A stretch of 64,000 nucleotides of DNA, from the NCBI RefSeq assembly GCF_003641185.1, contig NZ_CP032757.1:3038001-3102000 (forward strand). The letters are read 5' to 3'. This DNA comes from Lactiplantibacillus pentosus (GTDB lineage Bacteria > Bacillota > Bacilli > Lactobacillales > Lactobacillaceae). The position numbers were made by a program, and so were the translations under genes. Shown here one piece after another: positions 1 through 8,298 of the stretch (the stretch's first letter is position 1; each line of letters starts with the position of its first letter). The notes beneath the pieces were generated by a model. The model had not been told where the DNA came from and searched no databases. It was given only the letters and a program-made list of their open reading frames with translations.

Positions 1-88
1 AAGTGACATATTCTCGAAACGCAATCATTAGAAATAACATTTCAAACAAGCCAGAACTTAGGGACAATACGAAGAAAACTGTTGCCAT
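1..88 (-). CDS. Start of a small hydrophobic protein (partial, runs off left edge)
   Basis: A minus-strand ATG at 86-88 follows a good ribosome site (AGGTGG, five bases upstream). It opens a frame with no stop before the window edge: MATVFFVLSLSSGLFEMLFL and so on, 29 residues visible. The visible part is one hydrophobic segment, so a small membrane peptide or the N-terminus of a membrane protein is likely. The family is not recognised. It is too incomplete to say whether it belongs to the holin-like or type I toxin-like peptides common in lactobacilli. Confidence 0.4.
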   Translation of the reverse strand, partial: MATVFFVLSLSSGLFEMLFLMIAFREYVT

Positions 89-512
89 ACAACCACCTCT
101 CAATGGATTAAAATCTATTTGTTAAGTGAACTTCCGAACGTCTAATGTCAAAAAAATATCACAATACTGCTTATTATTGTAAGCATTTTTCTAAATTTTG
201 GTCAGTATGGGCGCTCATTAGTTGCGATAATCTCGCAAAATCAGCAGACGTGAGCTTCAAACGCAGCTCGCCAACTATTTTTTAGCCTACCTTTCACGGC
301 TCAGGATGTCAATAACTAAAAAGCGCTCGAACACTGAATTGACAATGTTCAAGCGTTATTAGTTGCAATTGAAGCAAGCATATTTTTTCAGATTTAGTGG
401 CCAGATTATTGTCTGATCGATTCAACACCAACTAGTCGTGCCGACCACGCTCACCAAATCAGTACCTTCATTAATCGACAGGGTCCAATTAATAGGCGCA
501 CTGTAAAATCAC
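89..512. other. Intergenic region with terminator and a decayed WxL-like tail
   Basis: No intact gene is seen. It holds the terminator of csc cluster 1 (about 313-360) and, on the minus strand between 508 and 422, a short open stretch reading FYSAPINWTLSINEGTD before a stop. That resembles the WxL C-terminal tail of the gene just upstream (SYSGSVNWTLQDTP), so it may be the scar of a duplicated or replaced C-terminus. Confidence 0.4.
313..360 (-). terminator. Putative terminator of csc cluster 1
   Basis: Read on the minus strand, an imperfect stem (GCTTGAACA with TGTTCGAGC, one G.U pair) closes an 11-12 base loop and is followed by GCTTTTTAG. It lies about 150 bases after the cscC stop. Confidence 0.5.
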
Positions 513-2003
513 TCACGGCGTATCCTGCAACGTCCAATTAACGGATCCACTATAACTATCGACTTGAACGCTCGGCTGGACGTCTAGTAAAATGCCTTTG
601 CTGGCTGACCAGTCGCTGGTGGCAGTCGTCGCGGTCTTGCCCGCCACTTTACTGCCGGAAGCGACCGTCACAGACGTATTCGTCAAAACTTGTTTGGTAC
701 TACCGTTTAGATAAATCAGATTGCCGCTAAGGGTCCTCGTCGCAGATTTCATCGCGGTCGCCGTTGCGCGGAGATACCAAGTTGAGCCAGTCTTACGCGT
801 ATCGTTGACGACAATGTTCCAACTACTCGTCGGCTGATACAGGGTCTCCTTGAATGGAATCGTCAAACTTCCAAACGTCAGGCTGGCTGGGGGTGTGCCG
901 AGACTCAAAGTGCCATCGCGCATGGTGACGGTAATCGTCTTGGCATCCGATTGCAGTCCGGAACTCCCCTTACCATAGACGTTGATTGTGGTACTGCCGC
1001 CGACTGCCAACGCACTCAGCTTGCTAGCCAGGCCCGTCTCCTTAGCAGCATACGTGATCGTATCAGTCGCACTATCCGGATTGGTCGCGACGATGCCTGC
1101 TTGCTTGACCAACCACGCGACCACCGCCGAGTCACTCGTCAACGAATCCAAATCACCTGGATAGACATCCACAGCCGTCTTCGAACTCGTGATATTGAGC
1201 TTCTTCGGCGTCACAGTGGCTGTCGCCGTCCCGTTATCACCCGTCACCTCATCCACTTCAGTCACTGTCACTGAAGACAACGAGCCTAACGCCGTCCCGA
1301 GATTCAAGGTATACGTACCGTCACTACCGACCGTCGTTGTCACGCCATTAACGTTACTGCTGATGGTGTTGCCGGGGGTCCCAGTACCTTTGATGACCGT
1401 ATCAGTAGAATAGAGCGTCCCGGTAATTTTAGGCGACAGTGTCTGGGCAGAAAACTTACCGACTTGATACGTTCCTTCTTGTCCATTAACAGTAATCCGG
1501 AAGCCGACATAAATCGGGAGTGCGGTCTTGATATTTTGAAAATTGACCGCTAACGTCTGGGTTTGTTTGGATGAGCTGATACTGAAAGAATTACCACTCC
1601 CAAGACTCGCTGGCGTGGTCGTCATTAACGTCGTCCCGGTAAAACTGTCACTCGCTGGCTTGGTCATAATGTCATAGTACGCCTTAGTTATCGTTGACTT
1701 ACTGGATCTTAAGCCAATCGTCCCACTCATGGTGACCGTCATCTTGGTCGTCTGCTTCGTGATTCGGCCATTATCGGCATAATTGGCGGTAATCGCTGAC
1801 ACGGACGGATAAGTCGACAACCCTTCATCGACGTTACTGCCGACAACGTTCCCATTCGGGGTCACCTGAAAGGCGGCATTCGACTTCACATCCGTCATCT
1901 TATCCGTTAGGGTCGCCGCACCAGCATTTAAACTCAGCCCACTTAAGATTAGAACCAGACTGAAACCAACTAGCCATAGTCCTTTCATAATTTGTTTAAA
2001 CAC
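513..2003 (-). CDS. CscC-like WxL-domain cell-surface protein
   Basis: Exported wall-associated protein of about 496 residues. A hydrophobic signal peptide (MFKQIMKGLWLVGFSLVLIL, cleavage near AGAA) is followed by Ser/Thr/Gly/Val-rich, Ig-like (Big-type) beta sequence. The C-terminus has the two WxL motifs of the family: WYLRATA, about 90 residues from the end, and the terminal VNWTLQDTP. WxL domains bind peptidoglycan non-covalently. Start: a GTG at 2001-2003 sits eight bases after GGGGG and overlaps the end of the upstream LPxTG gene, implying translational coupling. TTG at 2018 or ATG at 1988 are possible but worse placed. It is last in a four-gene minus-strand csc operon. Unlike the CscC-position proteins of the other clusters it has no leucine-rich DUF285 repeats. 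Ligand unknown. Confidence 0.85.
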   Translation of the reverse strand: MFKQIMKGLWLVGFSLVLILSGLSLNAGAATLTDKMTDVKSNAAFQVTPNGNVVGSNVDEGLSTYPSVSAITANYADNGRITKQTTKMTVTMSGTIGLRSSKSTITKAYYDIMTKPASDSFTGTTLMTTTPASLGSGNSFSISSSKQTQTLAVNFQNIKTALPIYVGFRITVNGQEGTYQVGKFSAQTLSPKITGTLYSTDTVIKGTGTPGNTISSNVNGVTTTVGSDGTYTLNLGTALGSLSSVTVTEVDEVTGDNGTATATVTPKKLNITSSKTAVDVYPGDLDSLTSDSAVVAWLVKQAGIVATNPDSATDTITYAAKETGLASKLSALAVGGSTTINVYGKGSSGLQSDAKTITVTMRDGTLSLGTPPASLTFGSLTIPFKETLYQPTSSWNIVVNDTRKTGSTWYLRATATAMKSATRTLSGNLIYLNGSTKQVLTNTSVTVASGSKVAGKTATTATSDWSASKGILLDVQPSVQVDSYSGSVNWTLQDTP

Positions 2004-2430
2004 CAGCGTCACCCCCAAACTGTTCCTTTAATTGCCGGTAAAGCGCGCCCAGCAGCGTTCCGGCTAATAAACTCATGCCAGCGAGTAATCCCCATAAACT
2101 GGCGCGCTCACTGGTTTGCGGTAACCGGCCGTTCGCCAAAGCTGTCGGCCAGCCCGCAATCGTATTCGTTGGTTGCCCTTGACGTGATGTACCGGTCGTC
2201 GGCTGCGTCACAGGAGATCGTGTTCCTGGCCGCTGTTTCGTCGTTTTGAGAACATAGGGCCGTCTGCCATCCGGAATATCGCGCGCTGGAATAATGCGGT
2301 CAGCGTCATACGTCGTCTCATAAAAGCCGACACTGATTTCAGTTCGCCCCTGAGTGCCCGCCTGAGCAGACAGTGGCCAGCCTAGTACCAGCACAACGCC
2401 TACTATTAATCGCCATCGTTTAATCGGCAT
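1996..2430 (-). CDS. CscD-like small LPxTG-anchored surface protein
   Basis: Short sortase substrate of about 144 residues: signal peptide (MPIKRWRLIVGVVLVLGWPL, Ala-rich cleavage site), a polar Pro/Thr/Arg-rich stalk, then LPQTSE, a hydrophobic span and a short tail. This is the layout of CscD proteins of lactobacillal csc clusters. The chosen ATG at 2428-2430 is seven bases after GGGGG; the ATG eight codons upstream has no Shine-Dalgarno. The tail ends in an acidic/neutral stretch (QFGGDAGV) rather than a basic one, which is slightly unusual for a sorting signal. Its stop overlaps the start of cscC. Probably displays or tethers the WxL complex at the wall; exact role unproven. Confidence 0.8.
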   Translation of the reverse strand: MPIKRWRLIVGVVLVLGWPLSAQAGTQGRTEISVGFYETTYDADRIIPARDIPDGRRPYVLKTTKQRPGTRSPVTQPTTGTSRQGQPTNTIAGWPTALANGRLPQTSERASLWGLLAGMSLLAGTLLGALYRQLKEQFGGDAGV

Positions 2431-2460
2431 GACCCTTCCCCCATTTCCATACACTTTATA

Positions 2461-3528
2461 CTATGCACGCCGCCGTTTACGAATCTTCAAGAAAATCAAG
2501 ACACCAATCAACCCAATGATCAACATACCTAGCGCCCCAAATAGAATGAACCACCCGACGTTGATGCCGGAATTATCCACTGACGCTTGGTTGTACTTAT
2601 CCGCAGCGGCCGTACTGATGACAAAATCCTTGTCAAAGACCCAGCGATGGTCCTGATTCTGCGCCACTAGATGAACATGATACGTGCCAGCCTGTAACCG
2701 ATTCGTCCCAGTTAAAATCGGCACTTTGTAGACGGAATTAGGCGCTAACTGTACGTCTTTTTGACTAAAGGTCTTCACCACTTTGCCGCTATTCTTGCTG
2801 GTCAACTTCGCTTTGAGCGTCAGCTTGGGCACGATCACCGCACTGACATTACGTAGTTGTGGGAAAATCCCTCGCCGGTAGTTTTGCATCCCAGCCGTGA
2901 CTGTATCTAGCTTCAATTGTGGCGCCGGCAGCTTACCCATCGTGTACTTCAGACCGATAACGTAGGAATACTGATTGGCAATGTTCATCGAACCCTTCAC
3001 GTGTCCCGTGACTTTATTGCTGACGCGTTTGAAATACCAACCACCGAGGACCACGCCATTAAACGCAGCTTTCGGCATCTTGATCGTCGCCGTTACGACC
3101 TTGGATCCATTCGCTGGAATCGTGACCGTCTTTGGGCCGTCGATCGTCGTCAGTTGCGACATCCGATATTTCAGCGAGGGGTCAAAGCTTTTGGCTGGCG
3201 TCACGTATTCAATGATCCCATTACCATTCGTGTAGGCGGTATGAATCGCCGTCTGAACTTTGATTTCAGCATTGGTCACGTTATAAATCGTCGTTTGAAT
3301 TTTTTGCTGGCGTCCCGGCGTCATCTTTAAATCAAAATACGATTGATGCTGATCAAGCTGATTACTAGGAATTTTAGCAGCGACACTAAAGCCAATGTCA
3401 TTGCTTTGACTCGCTTGACTACTAGACTTGCTGCTGGCGTCCCCCGCCGCAAAGCTCGTCACGAGCCCTGCTTGTAACCCCAATACCAGGCAGGCTAACG
3501 CGACCATGATTCGTTTCATTAATTGCAT
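2461..3528 (-). CDS. CscA-like WxL-interacting membrane protein (DUF916/DUF3324)
   Basis: About 355 residues. A signal peptide is followed by the DUF916 region (starts at DIGFSVAAKIPSNQ, with YFDLKMTPG and GVVLGGWYF), then DUF3324, then a C-terminal membrane span (VGWFILFGALGMLIIGLIGV) and a basic RKRRRA tail. In this family the N-terminal domain binds peptidoglycan and the second domain contacts WxL proteins, so it links WxL partners to the envelope. Start: ATG at 3526-3528, seven bases after GGGGG; the in-frame codons upstream carry no ribosome site. It lies 61 bases after the WxL gene cscB and 30 bases before cscD. Paralogues sit at 8299 and 55403. Confidence 0.9.
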   Translation of the reverse strand: MQLMKRIMVALACLVLGLQAGLVTSFAAGDASSKSSSQASQSNDIGFSVAAKIPSNQLDQHQSYFDLKMTPGRQQKIQTTIYNVTNAEIKVQTAIHTAYTNGNGIIEYVTPAKSFDPSLKYRMSQLTTIDGPKTVTIPANGSKVVTATIKMPKAAFNGVVLGGWYFKRVSNKVTGHVKGSMNIANQYSYVIGLKYTMGKLPAPQLKLDTVTAGMQNYRRGIFPQLRNVSAVIVPKLTLKAKLTSKNSGKVVKTFSQKDVQLAPNSVYKVPILTGTNRLQAGTYHVHLVAQNQDHRWVFDKDFVISTAAADKYNQASVDNSGINVGWFILFGALGMLIIGLIGVLIFLKIRKRRRA

Positions 3529-3589
3529 TCTTTCACCCCCGACACTCGCGTATGTACATGGGGCGATTGTCACCGTCCCATCGACCCAG

Positions 3590-4294
3590 TTATTCAGCTG
3601 GTAAATCGCTCAACGTCCAGTTCAAGTTACCACTGTAAGTCTGAGCTTTAACCGTGTTCGCTTTGATGTTCAATGTTAAATTGCTTGGATTTAATTGACT
3701 GACGGTCACCCCGGCACCGCCGCCCTTAGCTGCATTCAAAACGGCACTCGAACCCACTGTCCCGTTCAATGCCACTTCAGAAGCAGTCGCAACGGCACCG
3801 TTTGCATCGGTACCACTGTTGGAAACGTCACCCTTAGGCAAGCTCAGCGTCGCACCTTTCGCCGTTGTACCGTCGACACCAGTCAAATTAGACCCCGTTA
3901 CCGTCAGCTTCCAGCCGGCGTTAGTCCCACGAACGTCCGAAACTTCGACAACCATGTTGCCCTTCCATAAATTGGTGTTGGCACTCGTCAAATCCGGCGT
4001 ATACTGTTGGTCATTTAAAACGTCGATTTCATGCGTCCCATATCCTAACGATTTGGAGACGTAAATCAAAGACAAGTCTCCACCAGGTGTCGCACCGTTA
4101 TTATCATCACCACCGGTACTTGGTGTGTTCGGGTCGGTCGGGTCAACTGGTGTGACGGTCGACGTACTCTTCGTGAATTCCGCTTGCAGATTCGTGCTCC
4201 CACTCCGGTTTTCGGCGGCGTTTGCCACAATCGGCATGCTCCCTGCAACTAATAAGGTGCCTGCCATTAATAAGTGTCCTAACATTGACTTCAT
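3590..4294 (-). CDS. CscB-like WxL-domain surface protein
   Basis: 234-residue exported protein: signal peptide (MKSMLGHLLMAGTLLVAGSM, cleaved near ANA-AE), a linker rich in Pro/Asp/Gly (TPVDPTDPNTPSTGGDDNNG) and a WxL domain. The two hallmark motifs are AGWKLTVTG and the terminal LNWTLSDLPAE. Expected to bind peptidoglycan at the surface. It is the first gene of csc cluster 1, with a GGGGGA ribosome site about nine bases before the ATG and nearly 700 gene-free bases upstream for the promoter. The small size and lack of a large N-terminal module are typical of the CscB position. Confidence 0.88.
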   Translation of the reverse strand: MKSMLGHLLMAGTLLVAGSMPIVANAAENRSGSTNLQAEFTKSTSTVTPVDPTDPNTPSTGGDDNNGATPGGDLSLIYVSKSLGYGTHEIDVLNDQQYTPDLTSANTNLWKGNMVVEVSDVRGTNAGWKLTVTGSNLTGVDGTTAKGATLSLPKGDVSNSGTDANGAVATASEVALNGTVGSSAVLNAAKGGGAGVTVSQLNPSNLTLNIKANTVKAQTYSGNLNWTLSDLPAE

Positions 4295-4990
4295 AATATA
4301 AAATCCCCCTTTTTCATTTACCAGCGCTTGTTAAGCTTTCATCAACTAAGAACGGTGGTCATTATAAATGCGACTGATGTAATTTGATTGGATAACTAAC
4401 TGGCACTTAACTTCGTGGCAACCTCCCCCAACAATCACTAACCATTAATTAATTTATTTAAATGCCGACTCCTTTGACCACATTTTCATTATATCGAGCT
4501 TCTACACCAAGGCGCTAATAATACATAACGTTAACTATATTTACAAACCGGGCGGGTTCGTGTAAGCGTTATCCTGAGTGCTTTTATCGGGTTACTTAGT
4601 CGAACTTCCTTTGCGAGGGTTGGTGCGGGATTAAATCAATAATTTTGTTTTTGGACGGTGTGCTGGTTAAACAGATTCATAATATTGGCGGAGCGTGACA
4701 CCTCAGTTAGATGCCAAAATCGTGCGGCGTACAAACTGCCAATCTGGGTGGAAAATTGGGGCGCGACAAACAGGCCATACCAAATTAGCCGTGGCCTGTT
4801 CAAATGCTGGCTGTAACGCTGTCATACTGCCTATAAATGCTCTAGATATCGAAAATGACGCCAACAGCTTTTAGCCATCAACGCCAATGATCAGAAATAC
4901 TTTAATTATTCTCTTTATCTCATAATAACCGATAGTTTTCGGTCACGCTAAGTCTGACAGCTCTAGGTCTAATAACTGGTTCAACTATCA
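4295..4990. other. Long intergenic region upstream of csc cluster 1
   Basis: No gene is recognised. On the minus strand there are two TATAAT-like hexamers, at about 4488-4493 and within about 4355-4370. Neither has a convincing -35 at standard spacing. A partial match to a catabolite-response element lies at 4328-4345 on the minus strand (ATGAAAGCTTAACA, two departures from consensus). A hairpin (ACAGGCCA/TGGCCTGT) lies at about 4763-4797 and could terminate transcription coming from the oxidoreductase operon at 4991. Confidence 0.4.
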
Positions 4991-5959
4991 TCAATCCGGC
5001 AACAAAACAAAGCGCTGGTGCCCGTCCTGACCGTCTTCCAGCCACTGGTGGCAGCGCGGGGCATCTGAAAAATGCTGCTGACTAACTTGGTCGTCTAGCA
5101 ATTGCCCGGCGCTAAAAGCTTGGTTCAAGACTTCTGCCGCCCGCGCCAACTGATCAACAGTGGCATGACTAATCACAAAGCCGTTAATTCGCTTCTGCGC
5201 CATGTAAAAGGCCCGCACACCAAACGTGAATTGGTCGTCTTTCGGCGCGGTAATCAGCGTGACCTCACCACCCAGCAGTAGTAAGTCCAGATTAGTCGCC
5301 AATGCGACCCGGCCAGACGTATCGATAACATGGTCAAACGTCCACTCATCACGCACCAGCTGGTCTCCAAAACCAGATTGATAATCGTAACAAGCTTGAC
5401 TTCCAAGTCGTTGGCATTGGTCGAAGTCGCGGGCTGAGGACGTCGTGACCACCGTGACGCCGGCAGCGGTCGCTAGTTGAATCAACTTGCGGCCGACGTT
5501 TCCAGCGGCCCCTTCAATGAGTAACCGCTGACCAGCTTGAACCTGCATCACATCGTGCAGGACGATGGCCGCGGTCGCTGCCGAATGCACCGCCGCAACC
5601 AGTTGCAAGCCATCCACACCATCTGGCGCATGGTACAGCCGGTCGACTGGCACCGCCACATATTCAGCCGTGGCACCCATCCGACCCTCGTAGCCCATTG
5701 AGTTCGTCCAGACTCGGTCGCCAACTTTAAAATCCGCCTGTGAATTTGCGACCACGCGACCAACTAAATCCCGCCCCGCAATATGGGGTGTTGCTAACGG
5801 CGTTTTGAACGCACCACTGCGCACAAACGTATCCACGTGGTTGACGGACACCGCGGTCACCCGTACGAGGACGGTCTCTGCCGTTGTTGTGGGTCGTTTC
5901 ACTTCAGCGACATGCAACTTGTCCGGACCACCAAAATCATCAAAAACAACTGCCTTCAT
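4991..5959 (-). CDS. Zinc-independent MDR / quinone oxidoreductase-like protein
   Basis: About 322 residues, in the NAD(P)H:quinone-reductase branch of the medium-chain dehydrogenase/reductase family. The N-terminal catalytic fold (MKAVVFDDFGGPDKL, HIAGRDLVGRVV) is followed by a Rossmann half with a nucleotide-binding loop (LLIEGAAGNVGRKLIQLA) near residues 140-160. The Cys/His set of zinc-binding alcohol dehydrogenases is absent, so NADPH-dependent reduction of quinones or enones is the likely chemistry; substrate unknown. Start: ATG at 5957-5959, preceded by AAGGA. The ORF can be read six codons further up without a better ribosome site. It lies 28 bases after the HesB-like gene, so the two may be co-transcribed. 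Confidence 0.82.
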   Translation of the reverse strand: MKAVVFDDFGGPDKLHVAEVKRPTTTAETVLVRVTAVSVNHVDTFVRSGAFKTPLATPHIAGRDLVGRVVANSQADFKVGDRVWTNSMGYEGRMGATAEYVAVPVDRLYHAPDGVDGLQLVAAVHSAATAAIVLHDVMQVQAGQRLLIEGAAGNVGRKLIQLATAAGVTVVTTSSARDFDQCQRLGSQACYDYQSGFGDQLVRDEWTFDHVIDTSGRVALATNLDLLLLGGEVTLITAPKDDQFTFGVRAFYMAQKRINGFVISHATVDQLARAAEVLNQAFSAGQLLDDQVSQQHFSDAPRCHQWLEDGQDGHQRFVLLPD

Positions 5960-5987
5960 TACTGGTTCCTTCTTCATTATCTGCGAC

Positions 5988-6383
5988 CTAACAAGTCAAA
6001 TTATCTGCTGGTACCCCTTGTTCAAACGCCGCCAGCACTTCGGCGCCCTTGGCAATTTGCACCGCATTGTCCAGCATGTGCGCATTATCCTTGATGGAGA
6101 TGCGCCCCTGGTCGTAGTCCATTTGAATCCCGTCATTAAAGAAAATCAAGTCGTAAGCTGAAGTCCACAATGCCAACTGCTGGTTATTGTCTACAGCGAC
6201 ATCATACTCAGGATCCGGCTGGTCGAGCACGATCAGCGTAAATTTCGTCCCAATACTGCAGGCGCCACCGTGCAACGAATACTTGCCCCCACCATCGTCA
6301 GTCACTAAGACGAGCTGTTTATCCGCAAACCCCTTAGCAGTCAACAATGCTTTCAAACGCGCGCTAATTTTTATTTGTGTCAT
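5988..6383 (-). CDS. HesB/IscA-like (Fe-S biosynthesis family) protein
   Basis: 131 residues of the Fe-S_biosyn (HesB-like) fold: an N-terminal MTQIKISARLKALL followed by beta strands, with GGACSIG and NNQQLALWTSAYDLIFFNDG. Canonical A-type carriers hold three conserved Cys; here only one mid-protein Cys (GGACSIG) and one at the very C-terminus (NLTC) are visible. It therefore belongs to the divergent firmicute subgroup, whose role in Fe-S assembly is unproven. A GGGGG run lies eleven bases before the ATG. Likely co-transcribed with the downstream oxidoreductase. Confidence 0.75.
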   Translation of the reverse strand: MTQIKISARLKALLTAKGFADKQLVLVTDDGGGKYSLHGGACSIGTKFTLIVLDQPDPEYDVAVDNNQQLALWTSAYDLIFFNDGIQMDYDQGRISIKDNAHMLDNAVQIAKGAEVLAAFEQGVPADNLTC

Positions 6384-6484
6384 TGTGATGATACCCCCAC
6401 GATTATAATTTTATATGCGATTTCATTCTTTAATTATATGCACAACGTCTCACAAATGACAGCCATAAGCCTGAGAGCGACAAC

Positions 6485-7117
6485 TTATTTAGGAGCAATC
6501 CGATACCGCAAAATCGTTTTCAGCCGCTCAGGCGCCACCCGCCGCGCATCTGAGAGGTAGATTTCCCGATGGATTTTGCTAATACGCTGTTGATTTTCAG
6601 CCGCCACTAATTCGTCAATCTTGGCAAAACTAGACGGTTCATCATCGTAAGCCCCTACATGCAGAATCTGTGCGACCGACATGGCGTCAAAATGCAAAAT
6701 CTGAATCTGCTCAGTCGGCAACTGTTTCTTCGCTTTAACGGCCGCCAACGCTGGTTCAATCAAGTCTTCAGGAACAAAATCAGGAATCCGAATCATGATG
6801 TCATAACTGAATTCATTTTTATCTAAATGGTCGAGTTGCTGCCCCTTTTCAGTTAGCGACCAGACACCTTCGAGTGGAAAGACGACGTAATCGTCAAACT
6901 CGCAGTCCTGCGTTTGGGCGTATTGTTTGTACGCACTTTTCAGGCCGTATGCCGCTGGATACAGGGTCTGTAATTGTGCCTGAAACGCCGGACCGTTCGG
7001 GTTCCCAGTCCCGTGTAACGACATAAACGTTTGTGCTGGAATCGTCAGTAATTGTGCTTGTTTTTTCGTCGAATACAACGTCTTTTCTTGCTTCCGCCAT
7101 TCATACTTCATCGACAC
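6485..7117 (-). CDS. GyrI-like small-molecule-binding domain protein
   Basis: 210 residues resembling the GyrI-like effector-binding proteins (AraC/BmrR-type ligand domain without a DNA-binding part). Typical stretches are QLLTIPAQTFMSLHGTGNPN, a central aromatic region (YVVFPLEGVWSL) and MSVAQILHVGAYDDEP. Proteins of this kind bind or hydrolyse small electrophilic or cationic compounds; the ligand here is unknown. Start is GTG at 7117 or the ATG two codons later; AAAGGATG precedes both. Monocistronic, minus strand, with copy A of the structured repeat on its upstream side. Confidence 0.72.
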   Translation of the reverse strand: MSMKYEWRKQEKTLYSTKKQAQLLTIPAQTFMSLHGTGNPNGPAFQAQLQTLYPAAYGLKSAYKQYAQTQDCEFDDYVVFPLEGVWSLTEKGQQLDHLDKNEFSYDIMIRIPDFVPEDLIEPALAAVKAKKQLPTEQIQILHFDAMSVAQILHVGAYDDEPSSFAKIDELVAAENQQRISKIHREIYLSDARRVAPERLKTILRYRIAPK

Positions 7118-7224
7118 TCACATCCTTTTGAATTAACTACGCTACCATTATACTAATAAACCGTCCTCAACGGCCGCTAACCTGAGTTCCTTTTTTGCTG
7201 TTCTTCAGTTACAAAAATCTGCCA

Positions 7225-8239
7225 CATGGCGCTGGCTAATTTGCTATGAATTCTGATTAAAACGTGCCGGTTGGTGGATTCCTGTTCGTCAGCCGATGCG
7301 CGCCTTAGTCCGACTTCCGGGGCCGGCTGACAACGCTGGAACAGGGCGGACATCGATTTGAACTCACGCAGCAACCCACTGCGCAATTTCAAATACGAGT
7401 CTTCTTCTAGCCCGGGAAGTTCACCCGGACAAGAAGAATCTCGCCCTTGAGCATTGTCCGCCAGCCCCTACAGTCGGGAACCCGCTCGAATGGCAGATGA
7501 ACGGCCACCTATCTTGGAACAACTGAACGTTTAACATTAGGTGACTGAACCTTCATGCAAACTTTGAACTAGCATCTATGACGCTTTATTGAACTTCAAT
7601 ACCTATCCAATATAAATACTGATATGATTCCTGAAGATTATTGATCAATTTAAATGGACACTATTCTTGAAGTTAGCTGACAAATTTGTCATCTATTAAA
7701 AATTTATGACATTTACATTTTAAGTGACTAGAGAAGATTCTGACAACGTTCAGTAATGCTGTTGACTTCTATAATTAGAACACGAGTATGATAGGTTCTA
7801 TCAGAAATTGATCTCACAGTCTATTGCCAAAATGGCTGTTTACTAAGAATCAACGATCCTCTCATCAAAAATTGAGTCCACACATGTCCGCCTTTCGAAT
7901 ACTGTCCGGGCTGGAAGGTATTCTGGGCAAGGCTCAGTGATTCCCAGAGTGTGAGGTTCAGACGGGTTGAGACTGAGGATTAGCCTAGCTAGAACGTTAA
8001 GCGGCGAACTTCCGCTTTGCGTTCTGGCGTAGCTAACCGGAAGTCCCAGTCTGACCAGAACACGTTTCATCCATATCGCAGGCAACGTGTAAGACCAGTA
8101 TTTAAGACGTGGGTTGTCGGCTTAAATCTGTGTCCACCACGTTCCGGCCATTGCCTAGAATGCCTGAAAGCCGGCGTAGGACGGCGCCACGACTGCAAGT
8201 TTACGGTAACTTGCACTGTTTCCAGCGGTTCTCAGCTGG
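7225..8239 (+). ncRNA. Copy A of a ~1-kb structured repeat, putative large ncRNA
   Basis: Gene-free, non-random region. It is almost repeated at 33562-34552: about 230 bases (7281-7513) and about 370 bases (7866-8239) are closely conserved, with an AT-rich diverged centre between. The 5' domain has nested stems: CCTGTTC (7281) with GAACAGG (7339), GTCAGCC (7288) with GGCTGAC (7325), GGCGGACA (7345) with TGTCCGCC (7455), TTCTTCT (7402) with AGAAGAA (7432), and CCGGG (7412) with CCCGG (7424). The 3' domain has AAGCGG/CCGCTT, AGAACG (7991)/CGTTCT (8020) and GAATAC (7897)/GTATTC (7918). Stem changes between copies give G.U pairs only if the plus strand is the RNA. The left flank also aligns with copy B from 7225, but B's right inverted-repeat arm is not found here, so copy A may be right-truncated. 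Function unknown. Confidence 0.65.
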
Positions 8240-8255
8240 CTGATTTTGACCTTGA

Positions 8256-8293
8256 GCCGAAAAAAAGGACCCGGTCAACTTGACCGAGCCCTT
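8256..8293 (-). terminator. Terminator of csc cluster 2
   Basis: On the minus strand GGGCTCGGTCAA and TTGACCGGGTCC form a tight stem followed by TTTTTTT, immediately after the cscA-2 stop. It is also a hairpin for any plus-strand transcript leaving copy A, but without a T-run in that direction. Confidence 0.85.
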
Positions 8294-8298
8294 AATAC

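Noticed and set aside
4328..4345. Catabolite-response element upstream of csc cluster 1
   Set aside because: ATGAAAGCTTAACA departs from consensus at the central CG and near the end; too weak to list as a site.
7843..8085. Minus-strand open frame of 80 codons inside copy A, with a partly similar frame at 34156-34383 in copy B
   Set aside because: Similarity stops where the DNA similarity stops, the ends differ, there is no ribosome site, and the same bases form conserved hairpins. Most simply a frame across structured RNA.
8017..8283. Plus-strand frame of 88 codons in the 3' part of copy A (also 34420-34608)
   Set aside because: Starts differ between copies, it continues into unrelated flank, and there is no ribosome site; treated as chance.
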